Shown one piece after another: positions 1 through 8,361 of a stretch of 64,000 nt of DNA; the first letter of the stretch is position 1; every line of letters begins with the position of its first letter. The DNA is taken from assembly GCF_002101595.1 (NCBI RefSeq), contig NZ_LQOM01000046.1:62001-126000 (forward strand), written 5' to 3'. The notes beneath the pieces were generated by a model that was not told where the DNA came from, ran no database searches, and was given only the letters and a program-made list of their open reading frames with translations. The DNA comes from Mycobacterium celatum (GTDB lineage Bacteria > Actinomycetota > Actinomycetes > Mycobacteriales > Mycobacteriaceae). Both the position numbers and the translations under genes were made by a program.

Positions 1-1
1 C

Positions 2-709
2 CTGGTCAGCTGGCTGGCCGGAATCCTTCTCGCCGGCATGCTCACCGTTGTCGTCGGCCGGGCCGTATTCGGATCCACGATCACGATCGGCGAGACCTGG
101 ACCAAGATTCGCGGGCGGCTGCCCGCATTGATCGGCCTGGCGGCGCTGGAAGGCGCCGGGGCGATATTGCTCATCGCCGTGGTGGTGCTGATCATCGCCG
201 CGGCCGGCGCCGTCGGCAACGGTGCGGCGGCATTCCTCATCGGCTTCCCGCTGATACTGGCCGCGATCGCCGCGGTGGCCTACGCCTACACCGTGCTGTC
301 GTTCGCGCCGGTGCTGATCGTGCTGGAGCAGCTGAGCGTCTTCGACGCCATCGGCAGGTCGTTCACATTGGTGCGCAACAGCTTCTGGCGAGTGCTGGGC
401 ATCCGGCTGCTGACTGCCGTCGTCATGTTTCTGGTGGCCGGCGCGGTGGCGGCGCCATTCAATTCCGTCGGTCAGCTGCTGGCCGACCCGGCAGGCGGCC
501 CCGCGCTGATCAGCATGACGGTGAGCGCGGTTGGATCAGCGATCGGGCGCGTCATCACCGCTCCGTTCAACGCGGGTGTCATCGTCTTGCTCTACACCGA
601 TCGGCGGATGCGTGCCGAGGCGTTCGATCTGATCTTGCAGACCGGCGCGGCGGGCGGCCCGGCAGCAGCGGCATCCACGGATTATTTGTGGCTGACCCGG
701 CCGGTGTGA
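2..709 (+). CDS. C-terminal part of a multi-pass membrane protein (Rv3689-like)
   Basis: The reading frame is open to the left edge of the window, so this is the C-terminal 235 residues of a longer protein. It is a chain of hydrophobic segments (Ala/Val/Leu/Ile-rich stretches near visible residues 55-75, 80-110 and 140-165). A polar loop reading FDAIGRSFTLVRNSFWRVLG lies between segments, a pattern I associate with the membrane domain of glycerophosphodiester phosphodiesterase-like proteins. It lies 13 bases before the DUF4129 gene on the same strand and probably heads that operon. By position it matches M. tuberculosis Rv3689. The family assignment is from memory and no catalytic motif is visible in this part. 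Confidence 0.75.
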   Translation: MVSWLAGILLAGMLTVVVGRAVFGSTITIGETWTKIRGRLPALIGLAALEGAGAILLIAVVVLIIAAAGAVGNGAAAFLIGFPLILAAIAAVAYAYTVLSFAPVLIVLEQLSVFDAIGRSFTLVRNSFWRVLGIRLLTAVVMFLVAGAVAAPFNSVGQLLADPAGGPALISMTVSAVGSAIGRVITAPFNAGVIVLLYTDRRMRAEAFDLILQTGAAGGPAAAASTDYLWLTRPV

Positions 710-722
710 GGACACGCTGAGC

Positions 723-1331
723 ATGCCCACCATCGACATCGACCGCGATGCCGCGCATCAGGCCGCGCAACGTGAACTCGCCAAACCGATGTATCCGAAG
801 CCCTCCCTGACGCAACGCTTTCACGAGTGGGTCAACGAACTGCTCTATCGCGTGGTCGAGAAGGGATCCACGATTCCGGGCGGCTGGTTCACCGTCGCCG
901 TGCTGCTCACCTTGCTGGCGGTCGCCGTGGTGGTTGCTGTCCGCATCGCGCGACGCACGATGCGCACCCGCCGCGGAGCGGATTACCCACTGTTCGAGGC
1001 CGGCCCGCTCAGCGCCGGGGCACATCGCGCCAGCGCGGAACGCTTTGCCGCCGAAGGCAATTGGGCAATGGCAATTCGGCACCGGTTGCGCGCAGTCGCT
1101 CGCGGACTCGAGGAGACCGGAGTGCTCGACCCGGCGCCCGGCCGCACCGCCAACGAGCTGGCCCGCGACGCGGCCGCCCGCATACCGCAGCTCTTGGCTG
1201 AATTCACCCAAGCTGCAACGGCTTTCAATGACGTCACCTACGGCGAGCGGCCAGGTACGCCGGAGGGCTACCGGCTGATCTCCGACCTCGACGACCACCT
1301 CCTGCGATCGGGCTCGGCGGCAATCCGGTGA
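723..1331 (+). CDS. DUF4129-type membrane protein (Rv3690-like)
   Basis: A 202-residue protein with one clear membrane segment (about residues 55-75) followed by a soluble part. The C-terminal third carries a TANELARDAAAR stretch and a conserved FNDVTYGERPGT segment that I recognise as DUF4129. Such genes recur beside MoxR/DUF58 clusters in actinobacteria, and some DUF4129 proteins are fused to transglutaminase-like domains. Here the neighbours are DUF4350, MoxR and DUF58 genes. The stop codon overlaps the GTG start of the next gene (GTGA), so the two are likely translationally coupled. Function is unknown; an envelope-related complex is inferred from context. Confidence 0.85.
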   Translation: MPTIDIDRDAAHQAAQRELAKPMYPKPSLTQRFHEWVNELLYRVVEKGSTIPGGWFTVAVLLTLLAVAVVVAVRIARRTMRTRRGADYPLFEAGPLSAGAHRASAERFAAEGNWAMAIRHRLRAVARGLEETGVLDPAPGRTANELARDAAARIPQLLAEFTQAATAFNDVTYGERPGTPEGYRLISDLDDHLLRSGSAAIR

Positions 1332-2437
1332 AGGCACGGTTGCGATCCTGGCGGTGGGTGCTATTGACGCTGGCCGCCATCTGCGCCGTCGCCGCCGTCA
1401 CGACATACCTGACCGCGCCACGCCCGGGTGGCCGGATGGACCCGGCATCCACCGGGCCGGAAGGTGCGCACGCCCTGGTCGCGCTGCTGCGCGACCACGG
1501 TGTCGACGTGGTCGTCGCCAACAGCGTCGCGGATGCCGAAAATGCCACGCGCCCGGACACATTGCTGCTGATCGCGCAGGCCCAGTACGTCACCGACGAC
1601 ACGTTGTTGCACCGGTTGGCCCACACCCCGGGGGATCTGCTGCTGGTGGAGCCGACGTCGCGCGCCCGCGCCGTGTTGGCGCCTGACATCCGTAGCTCCG
1701 GCGCCAGCGCGTTGGACAGCAAACCCGATTGCACGCTGCGCGGGGCGAATCGGGCCGGATCGGTAGAGTTCGGGCCCACCAACACCTTTCGCGCCGCCGA
1801 CGACCGCGTGATCACCAGCTGCTACGGCGGGGCGCTGGTCCGCTACCGGGACGGTGAACGCACCGTCACCCTGGTCGGCAGTACCGACTTCATCACCAAC
1901 AGCGGCCTGCCGCGGGCCGGCAACGCCGCGCTGGCGATGAACCTTGCCGGTGATCGCGGACGTCTCGTCTGGTATGCGCCGCAACACGCCGAGGGCGAAA
2001 CATCGGGATCGGCAACGCTATTCGATCTGATCCCGGACAACGTCAGCTGGATGGTCTGGCAACTATGGCTGACGGTGATACTGGTCGCGCTGTGGAAGGG
2101 CCGCCGGATCGGCCCACTGGTCGCCGAGGAACTGCCCGTGGTGGTGCGCGCGTCGGAAACCGTCGAGGGCCGCGGCCGGCTCTACCGGTCGCGGCGGGCC
2201 CGCGACGTGGCCTCGCAGGCACTGCGCACCGCGACACTGCAGCGCCTGTTGCCCCGGCTCGGGCTGACTACCACCAGCCCGCAACAGACCGTGGTCAACG
2301 CGGTCGCATCGCGCAGCGGAGCCGACCCGGCGACGGTGCGGCATAGGCTGTTCGGACCGCCGCCGGCCACCGACGCCGACCTGGTACACCTGGCCCGTGC
2401 GCTCGACGACATCGAAAGGCAGGTCACGCACCAATGA
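1328..2437 (+). CDS. DUF4350 membrane protein (Rv3691-like)
   Basis: A 369-residue protein starting with GTG inside the stop of the upstream gene. An N-terminal membrane segment (about 9-27) is followed by a long extracytoplasmic domain beginning near a GPEGAHALVALLRDHG stretch typical of DUF4350. A second membrane segment lies near residues 241-258 and ends in WKGRRIGPL. A basic helical C-terminal tail presumably faces the cytoplasm. The gene ends in an ATGA overlap with the MoxR gene. Such proteins accompany MoxR/DUF58 operons; no enzymatic motif is visible and the role is unknown. Confidence 0.85.
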   Translation: MKARLRSWRWVLLTLAAICAVAAVTTYLTAPRPGGRMDPASTGPEGAHALVALLRDHGVDVVVANSVADAENATRPDTLLLIAQAQYVTDDTLLHRLAHTPGDLLLVEPTSRARAVLAPDIRSSGASALDSKPDCTLRGANRAGSVEFGPTNTFRAADDRVITSCYGGALVRYRDGERTVTLVGSTDFITNSGLPRAGNAALAMNLAGDRGRLVWYAPQHAEGETSGSATLFDLIPDNVSWMVWQLWLTVILVALWKGRRIGPLVAEELPVVVRASETVEGRGRLYRSRRARDVASQALRTATLQRLLPRLGLTTTSPQQTVVNAVASRSGADPATVRHRLFGPPPATDADLVHLARALDDIERQVTHQ

Positions 2438-3381
2438 CCGAACACGCGCGTCAGGCGTTGCTGGCGCTGCGCGCCGAAATCGCCAAAGCCGTCGTCGGCC
2501 AGGAGGCCGTCGTCAGCGGCCTGGTCATCGCGTTGCTGTGCCGCGGCCACGTGTTGCTCGAGGGCGTTCCGGGCGTGGCGAAAACGCTGCTGGTGCGAGC
2601 CCTGGCGGCGGCGCTGCAGTTGGAGTTCAAGCGGGTCCAGTTCACCCCCGACCTGATGCCCGGCGACGTCACCGGCTCCCTGGTTTACGACGCCCGCACC
2701 GCCGCGTTCGTCTTCCGCGACGGCCCGGTGTTCACCAATCTCATGCTGGCCGACGAAATCAACCGCACCCCACCGAAAACCCAGGCCGCCCTGCTGGAAG
2801 CCATGGAAGAGCGTCAGGTCAGCGTCGACGGCGAACCCCGGCCGTTGCCGGACCCGTTCATCGTCGCCGCGACGCAGAACCCGATCGAATACGAGGGCAC
2901 CTACCAGTTGCCGGAGGCGCAGCTCGACCGGTTCCTGCTCAAACTGACTGTGCCACTGCCGCCGCGTGATTCGGAGATCGCCATCCTCGGTCGGCACGCA
3001 CACGGCTTCGACCCGCGCGATCTTTCCGCGATCCAGCCGGTGGCGGGGCCGGCCGAGCTGACCGCCGGTCGTGACGCCGTGCGCGAGGTCTTGGTGGCCG
3101 ACGAGGTTCTCGGCTACATCGTCGACATCGTCGGCGCGACCCGCCATTCGCCGGCGCTGCAGCTCGGGGTGTCACCTCGCGGCGCGACGGCACTGCTGGC
3201 CACCGCCCGCTCGTGGGCGTGGCTGTCGGGCCGCAACTACGTCACGCCCGACGACGTGAAGGCGATGGCCCGGGCAACGTTGCGGCATCGGGTGATGCTG
3301 CGGCCGGAGGCGGAACTGGAAGGCGCCACCGCCGACGGCGTTCTCGACGGAATATTGGCTTCCGTTCCGGTGCCCCGCTAG
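2434..3381 (+). CDS. moxR2: MoxR-family AAA+ ATPase (moxR2, Rv3692-like)
   Basis: A 315-residue AAA+ ATPase. The Walker A motif GVPGVAKT is at residues 44-51, Walker B appears as MLADEINR near residue 105, and sensor 1 as VAATQNPIEYEGT near residue 147. The lid domain follows, giving the usual MoxR length of about 320. MoxR ATPases are thought to act as chaperones that assemble or activate partner proteins with von Willebrand A domains, here most likely the DUF58 protein encoded next. The start overlaps the preceding stop by four bases, and the stop shares its last base with the GTG start of the DUF58 gene. Assignment to the family is secure; the client is inferred from context. Confidence 0.95.
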   Translation: MTEHARQALLALRAEIAKAVVGQEAVVSGLVIALLCRGHVLLEGVPGVAKTLLVRALAAALQLEFKRVQFTPDLMPGDVTGSLVYDARTAAFVFRDGPVFTNLMLADEINRTPPKTQAALLEAMEERQVSVDGEPRPLPDPFIVAATQNPIEYEGTYQLPEAQLDRFLLKLTVPLPPRDSEIAILGRHAHGFDPRDLSAIQPVAGPAELTAGRDAVREVLVADEVLGYIVDIVGATRHSPALQLGVSPRGATALLATARSWAWLSGRNYVTPDDVKAMARATLRHRVMLRPEAELEGATADGVLDGILASVPVPR

Positions 3382-4703
3382 TGGTTCTCACCGGCCGCAC
3401 CGGGCTGATTGCCCTGATCTGCGTTGTGCCGATCACGCTGTCGCCCTGGCCGGCAAGGTCGTTCGCCGTGCTGCTGGTGCTGCTGGCGGTGGCGGTGGCC
3501 GTCGACGCGTTGTGGGCCGCGAGCCCGCGCGCGCTGCGTTTCACTCGTAGCGGCCCGGTGGCGGTTCGGCTCGGTGAAGAAGTGAACGCCGGTCTGCTGA
3601 TCCACAACAGTGGTCGCCGCCGGTTCCGGGGCCGGGTTCGCGACGCGTGGCCGCCCAGCGCCCGCGCCAAGCCGCGCGTCCACACCGTCGACATTGCCGC
3701 CGGTCGCGCGCAGCGCGTGGATACCAGGCTGCGGCCTGTGCGGCGCGGAGATCAGCGCTCGGCGGCGGTGACCGCGCGGTCGATCGGCCCGCTGGGCCTG
3801 GCCGGGCGGCAGAGTTCGCAGCCGGTGGCCGGGCGGGTGCGGGTGCTGCCGCCGTTTCTGTCGCGCAAGCACCTGCCGTCGCGGCTGGCCAAGCTGCGCG
3901 AGATCGAAGGGCTGTCGCCCACGCTGACCCGCGGTCAGGGCACCGAGTTCGACTCGCTGCGTGAGTATGTCGTGGGCGACGACGTCCGGTCGATCGACTG
4001 GCGAGCCACTGCCCGGCGCGCCGACGTCGTCGTACGGACCTGGCGGCCCGAACGCGACCGGCGCGTCGTCATCGTGCTCGACACCGGCCGCACGGCTGCC
4101 GGCCGCGTCGGCGTCGACCCGACGGCCGGCGATCCGGGCGGGTGGCCGCGGCTGGACTGGTCGATGGATGCGGCGCTGCTGCTGGCGGCGCTCGCGGCCC
4201 GCGCCGGCGACCATGTCGACTTTCTCGCTCATGACCGAGTGACCCGTGCGGGCCTGTTCGGGGCGTCGCGGACCGAACTGCTGGCCAAGCTCGTCGATGT
4301 GATGGCGCCGTTGCAGCCCACGCTAGTTGAATCCGACTCCGCGGCAATGGTTTCGGCGATCGCTCGGCGTGCCCGGCGTCGCGCGCTGGTAGTTTTGCTG
4401 ACCGACTTGAACGCCACCGCGCTCGAGGAGGGCCTGCTGCCGGTATTGCCGCAATTATCCGCCAAGCACAAAGTAATCCTTGCGGCCGTCGCCGATCCCC
4501 GCGTCGATCAACTGGCCATCGGGCGCGCCGATGCGCCCGCGGTCTACGATGCGGCGGCCGCCGAACGAGCCCGCAATGACCGCCGGGCGATCGCGTCGCG
4601 GCTACGCCTCGGCGGTGTGGAAGTGGTCGACGAGCCGCCCACCGAACTGGCGCCGGCCCTGGCCGACCGGTACTTGGCGATGAAAGCCACTGGACGGCTG
4701 TGA
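3381..4703 (+). CDS. DUF58 (vWA-like) protein (Rv3693-like)
   Basis: A 440-residue protein. The GTG start was chosen because it directly follows the MoxR stop (TAGTG) and gives the length I recall for Rv3693; longer reading in this frame would run inside moxR2. Two hydrophobic stretches lie near the N-terminus. The DUF58 signature EFDSLREYVVGDDVRSIDWR begins near residue 189, followed by a von Willebrand A-like fold with VVIVLDTGRT (metal-site type DxG). It is the predicted partner of the MoxR ATPase. The gene ends five bases before an inverted repeat that separates it from the converging SpoIIM-like gene. Confidence 0.92.
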   Translation: MVLTGRTGLIALICVVPITLSPWPARSFAVLLVLLAVAVAVDALWAASPRALRFTRSGPVAVRLGEEVNAGLLIHNSGRRRFRGRVRDAWPPSARAKPRVHTVDIAAGRAQRVDTRLRPVRRGDQRSAAVTARSIGPLGLAGRQSSQPVAGRVRVLPPFLSRKHLPSRLAKLREIEGLSPTLTRGQGTEFDSLREYVVGDDVRSIDWRATARRADVVVRTWRPERDRRVVIVLDTGRTAAGRVGVDPTAGDPGGWPRLDWSMDAALLLAALAARAGDHVDFLAHDRVTRAGLFGASRTELLAKLVDVMAPLQPTLVESDSAAMVSAIARRARRRALVVLLTDLNATALEEGLLPVLPQLSAKHKVILAAVADPRVDQLAIGRADAPAVYDAAAAERARNDRRAIASRLRLGGVEVVDEPPTELAPALADRYLAMKATGRL

Positions 4704-4708
4704 CCCCG

Positions 4709-4773
4709 ACGCCGAGTGGCCAGTTATTGCACGTTTTTGCCGCATCTGCGTGTCACAAGTGGCCACTCGGCGT
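4709..4773. repeat. Intergenic inverted repeat, family A, between convergent genes
   Basis: Arms of 14 bases, ACGCCGAGTGGCCA and TGGCCACTCGGCGT, are perfectly complementary across a 37-base loop. The element fills the gap between the stop of the DUF58 gene and the stop of the SpoIIM-like gene; the right arm reaches the final base of the latter. A related element in opposite orientation is at 57936-57995. It could act as a two-way transcription terminator or as a mobile palindromic repeat; no T-tract follows either arm. Confidence 0.75.
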
Positions 4774-5774
4774 TATCGAGTCGGGACGACGTCGGGAGCA
4801 TCGGCGATGTCGCCGGTCTCCCCGGCCCGGGCGGCGCGTCGGCCGAAGTACACGACGTAAGCCAGAAACGTTGCCTCGGCGGCGATTCCGATGCCGACCC
4901 GGAGAAACGTCGGCAACGGCGACGGGGTTACCGCCGCTTCGAGCACGCCCGAGACGAAGAGCACCGCCACCAGCCCGACGGCTACTGTGACGATCGCGCG
5001 GCCCTGCTCGGCAAGCACCTGCCCGCGCGGGCGATCGCCGGGCGAGATCACAAACCACCCGAGCCGCATCCCCGCGGCGGCGGCCAGGAACACCGCCGTC
5101 AACTCCAGTAGGCCGTGCGGAATCAGCAGCCCCAACAGAATTGGGCCCTTGCCGGCCTGGACCATCAGCCCGGCAGCCACGCCGAGGTTGGCCGCGTTCT
5201 GGAACAGCACAAACGGGATGGGCAATCCCAACACCACCGCGAACGCGATGCATTTTGCGGCCACCCAGGCGTTGTTCACCCAGACTTGGAGCCCGAACGC
5301 CATGGCCGGATGCTCACTGTAGTACGAGGCGAAATCATGGTTCACCAATTCGTCTATGTCACTTGGTGTTCCAATGGTTGCTTGAACCTCCGGGCTCCCC
5401 GACACCCAGATCGCGATGACGGCCGTTGCGGCGAAGAACAACACCGCGGTAGCCAGCCACCAGCGCCACGTCCGGTAGGCCACCACCGGAAACCCGACCG
5501 TCCAGAACCGGGCGAACTCACCGGCTAGCGGCGCGTGCGCACCGGTGACCGCTGCGCGGGCCCGCGCCACCAGCGTCGAAAGCCGGCCGATGAGCACCGA
5601 ATCCGAGGACGCCGAGCGCAACATCGACAGGTGCGTCGACACCCGCTGGTAGAGCTCGACGAGTTCGTCGATCTCGTTGCCCGTCAGCCGCCGTCGGTGC
5701 TTCACCAAGTGTTCGAGCCGGGCCCAGGTGTCGCGGTGCGCAAGCACGAACGCGTCGACGTCCACCCGGCTCAC
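4773..5774 (-). CDS. SpoIIM-like (stage II sporulation protein M family) membrane protein (Rv3694c-like)
   Basis: A 333-residue protein. The GTG at 5774 is chosen because the conserved N-terminus DVDAFVLAHRDTWARLEHLV follows at once; an alternative in-frame GTG lies at 5765. The N-terminal 110 residues are helical and soluble, followed by several membrane segments (for example LATAVLFFAATAVIAIWV) and the ILLGLLIPHGLLELTAVFLA stretch characteristic of the SpoIIM family. It is transcribed divergently from the RDD gene with 18 bases between start codons. SpoIIM homologues occur with RDD and MoxR/DUF58 genes in many actinobacteria; their role outside sporulation is not established. Confidence 0.88.
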   Translation of the reverse strand: MSRVDVDAFVLAHRDTWARLEHLVKHRRRLTGNEIDELVELYQRVSTHLSMLRSASSDSVLIGRLSTLVARARAAVTGAHAPLAGEFARFWTVGFPVVAYRTWRWWLATAVLFFAATAVIAIWVSGSPEVQATIGTPSDIDELVNHDFASYYSEHPAMAFGLQVWVNNAWVAAKCIAFAVVLGLPIPFVLFQNAANLGVAAGLMVQAGKGPILLGLLIPHGLLELTAVFLAAAAGMRLGWFVISPGDRPRGQVLAEQGRAIVTVAVGLVAVLFVSGVLEAAVTPSPLPTFLRVGIGIAAEATFLAYVVYFGRRAARAGETGDIADAPDVVPTR

Positions 5775-5779
5775 ACTAG

Positions 5780-5785
5780 TAGCGT
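5780..5785 (+). promoter_or_regulatory. -10 box TAGCGT, probable leaderless promoter of the RDD gene
   Basis: TAGCGT fits the mycobacterial -10 pattern TANNNT. Its last base is 7 bases before the ATG at 5793, the spacing expected when transcription starts at the first base of the start codon. No ribosome binding site precedes that ATG. Confidence 0.5.
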
Positions 5786-5792
5786 TGCCACT

Positions 5793-6614
5793 ATGTCGGA
5801 GGTGGTGACCGGGGACGCGGTAGTGCTCGATGTGCAGATCGCGCAGTTGCCGGTGCGCGCGGTCGGCGCGCTGATCGACATCGCGGTGATCTTCATCGGC
5901 TACCTGCTGGGCCTGATGTTGTGGGCGGCCACGTTGACCCAGTTCGACGACGCCACCACGGCCGCCATCCTGATCATCTTCACCGTGCTGGTCCTGGTCG
6001 GTTACCCGCTCATCCTGGAAACAGCCACGCGGGGCCGCTCGGTGGGCAAGATCGTGATGGGGCTGCGCGTGGTGTCCGACGACGGCGGCCCGGAACGCTT
6101 CCGCCAAGCGCTATTTCGGGCACTGGCCTCGGTCGTGGAGATCTGGATGTTGTTCGGCAGCCCGGCGGTGGTGTGCAGTCTGCTCTCGCCGAAAGCCAAA
6201 CGGATCGGCGACATTTTCGCCGGCACCGTCGTCATCAGCGAACGCGGCCCGAAACTCAGCCCTCCGCCGCCGATGCCGCCGTCGCTGGCGTGGTGGGCGG
6301 CGTCCCTCCAGCTGTCCGGCCTGAACGCCGGGCAAGCCGAATTGGCACGCCAATTCCTCTCCCGCGCACCGCAACTCGAGCCAGGGCTGCGTTACCAGAT
6401 GGCCTGCCGAATTGCCTCAGACGTGCTGTCCCGAGTCGCTCCCCCGCCCCCGCCGGGGACTCCGCCGCACCTGGCCTTGGCCGCCGTGCTGGCCGAGCGG
6501 CACCGCCGCGAACTCGCCCGGTTGCGGCTCACCCCGGGTCCTCCGCCGACCTGGCCGACACCGCCGCCGCCCTGGCCGGCACCCGGCGGCGGCGGCTTCA
6601 CGCCACCCCGGTGA
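5793..6614 (+). CDS. RDD-family membrane protein (Rv3695-like)
   Basis: A 273-residue protein. An N-terminal RDD domain (about residues 10-150) has membrane helices and the signature RGRSVGKIVMGLRVV plus AKRIGDIFAGTVV. A helical soluble segment (about 160-230) and a Pro/Gly-rich tail ending GGGGFTPPR follow. RDD proteins are poorly characterised; some are linked to ion transport or to membrane complexes. Divergence from the SpoIIM-like gene with 18 bases between starts suggests joint control. Start ATG is supported by a leaderless -10 box at 5780-5785. Confidence 0.88.
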   Translation: MSEVVTGDAVVLDVQIAQLPVRAVGALIDIAVIFIGYLLGLMLWAATLTQFDDATTAAILIIFTVLVLVGYPLILETATRGRSVGKIVMGLRVVSDDGGPERFRQALFRALASVVEIWMLFGSPAVVCSLLSPKAKRIGDIFAGTVVISERGPKLSPPPPMPPSLAWWAASLQLSGLNAGQAELARQFLSRAPQLEPGLRYQMACRIASDVLSRVAPPPPPGTPPHLALAAVLAERHRRELARLRLTPGPPPTWPTPPPPWPAPGGGGFTPPR

Positions 6615-6615
6615 C

Positions 6616-6990
6616 TTACTGCGCCACCGTCACCGCGACAAGGACGATGTCGGCGACCAGGAGCGCCAACGCACACAACGGAACGACGAAACCCCACCGC
6701 CGCCGCGCCGTAAAGAACGACACGATGATGGTCAAGGCGGACAGCACCGGCGCGCCATAGAACAACACCCCGAAACCGATCCCGTCGGGACCGAGGTTGG
6801 GGCACTCCTTGTCACTGCAGGCAGCGGTGCTCATGACCGCGCCGAGCGTGAAGACCAGCACCACGGCCGCGGCGGGAATCGTCAACAGCGCAAGCACCCA
6901 GTTCACCCATAGCCGCAGCCGGCTGTCGCCGCCCGCATCGCGCCGAACCGCCGGTTCGGTGGCGGCGCCGACCTTCACATCGTCGTTCAT
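6616..6990 (-). CDS. Small four-helix membrane protein of unknown function
   Basis: A 124-residue protein with about four hydrophobic segments (roughly 29-50, 65-85, 87-103 and 105-122). A polar loop ACSDKECPNLGPDG between the first two contains two cysteines that could form an extracytoplasmic disulfide. It converges on the RDD gene with a single base between stop codons, and its start codon lies three bases from that of the divergent MFS transporter. I do not recognise the family. Confidence 0.65.
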   Translation of the reverse strand: MNDDVKVGAATEPAVRRDAGGDSRLRLWVNWVLALLTIPAAAVVLVFTLGAVMSTAACSDKECPNLGPDGIGFGVLFYGAPVLSALTIIVSFFTARRRWGFVVPLCALALLVADIVLVAVTVAQ

Positions 6991-6993
6991 TCG

Positions 6994-8295
6994 ATGAGTG
7001 CTACCCAGCCGGCCATCGCGGATAAACCTTCTTCAGGTTCAGCCCAGCTTTGCTGGCTAATGTGCGCAACCGTGCGACTGGCGCGTGCACTGGACTTGTT
7101 GAACTTCTCATTGGCCGACGTGCGCGACGGTTTGGGCCCGTATCTGTCGATCTATCTGTTGCTGACCCACCACTGGGATCAGGCCTCGATCGGATTCGTG
7201 ATGGCGGTCGGTGGGATCGCGGCGATCGTCGCGCAGACACCGGTGGGCGCGATCGTCGACCGCAGCACGGCCAAGCGGGCACTGGTGATCGCCGCCGCCG
7301 TCGCCGTCACCGCCGGATCCTTGGCGATGCCGCTGTTCCCCGGCTTCTACTCGATCTCGATGCTGCAGGCGGTCACGGGGATCGCCGGTTCGGTGTTCGC
7401 CCCGGCGCTCGCGGCGATCACCCTGGGCGTGGTCGGTCCGCGGTTTTTCGCGCGGCGGATCGGGCGTAACGAGTCGTTCAACCACGCCGGCAACGCCTCG
7501 GCGGCGGCGGCCACCGGCGGCTTGGCCTACTTCTTCGGCCCGGTGGTGGTGTTCTGGGTGCTAGCGGCGATGGCCCTGCTCAGCGTCGTCGCCACCCTGC
7601 GGATCCCGGCCGACGCGATCGACCACGACGTGGCCCGCGGCATGGACCACGCGCCGGGGCAGCCACACCCCGAGCCGTCGCGGCTGGCGGTGCTGCTGCA
7701 CAACCGGCGGCTGATTATTTTCGCCGCGGCGGTGGTGGCCTTTCATTTCGCCAACGCGGCCATGCTGCCGCTGGTGGGCCAGGTGCTGGCACTGCAGAAC
7801 AAGGATCGCGGCACCGCGTTGATGGCCTCGTGCATCGTCGCGGCTCAGCTGGTGATGGTGCCGGTGGCCTACCTCGCCGGCGCCAAGGCCGATTCCTGGG
7901 GCCGCAAGCCGATCTTCCTGGTCGGCTTCGCCGTGTTGACCGCGCGCGGCTTCCTCTACACGCTGTCGGACAACCCGTACTGGCTGGTGGGCGTGCAGCT
8001 GCTCGACGGCGTGGGCGCCGGCATCTTCGGGGCGCTGTTTCCCCTTGTCGTGCAAGACGTTACGCACGGCACCGGCCGGTTCAACGTCAGCCTGGGCGCA
8101 ATCACGACGGCTTGGGGCGTGGGCGCCGCGCTGTCGAATTTCGCGGCCGGCTGGATCGTGGTGACCGCCGGCTACCACGCGGCGTTTCTGTCGTTGGGCG
8201 CGCTGGCCGGCGCGGGGTTTGCGCTCTATCTGTTCGTCATGCCGGAAACCGGCCCGTCGGCCAAAAATCTCCCAGCTGACGTTGCATCGCGATAG
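6994..8295 (+). CDS. Major facilitator superfamily transporter
   Basis: A 433-residue protein with about 12 membrane segments in two halves. The loop between helices 2 and 3 carries a GAIVDRSTAKRA version of the MFS signature, and the second half has AGAKADSWGRKPIF at the matching place. The first ATG (6994) would leave three bases to the divergent gene; an internal ATG at 7060 (MCATVRLARALD) is an equally plausible start, and neither has a clear ribosome binding site. The substrate cannot be read from the sequence; single-component drug or metabolite exporters look like this. A PadR-type regulator follows and may control it. Confidence 0.88.
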   Translation: MSATQPAIADKPSSGSAQLCWLMCATVRLARALDLLNFSLADVRDGLGPYLSIYLLLTHHWDQASIGFVMAVGGIAAIVAQTPVGAIVDRSTAKRALVIAAAVAVTAGSLAMPLFPGFYSISMLQAVTGIAGSVFAPALAAITLGVVGPRFFARRIGRNESFNHAGNASAAAATGGLAYFFGPVVVFWVLAAMALLSVVATLRIPADAIDHDVARGMDHAPGQPHPEPSRLAVLLHNRRLIIFAAAVVAFHFANAAMLPLVGQVLALQNKDRGTALMASCIVAAQLVMVPVAYLAGAKADSWGRKPIFLVGFAVLTARGFLYTLSDNPYWLVGVQLLDGVGAGIFGALFPLVVQDVTHGTGRFNVSLGAITTAWGVGAALSNFAAGWIVVTAGYHAAFLSLGALAGAGFALYLFVMPETGPSAKNLPADVASR

Positions 8296-8299
8296 TTTT

Positions 8300-8309
8300 C
8301 GATATATCG
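8300..8309. promoter_or_regulatory. Palindrome CGATATATCG, candidate PadR operator
   Basis: A perfect 10-base AT-rich palindrome standing out from its GC-rich surroundings, five bases after the MFS stop and 52 bases before the PadR start. PadR regulators typically bind short AT-rich palindromes of the ATAT type near their own gene, so autoregulation is plausible. Confidence 0.4.
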
Positions 8310-8361
8310 TCGACGCATCGGCAGCGCATCCGGCGCTGCCCTTCCAGAAACGAGACAGAAC

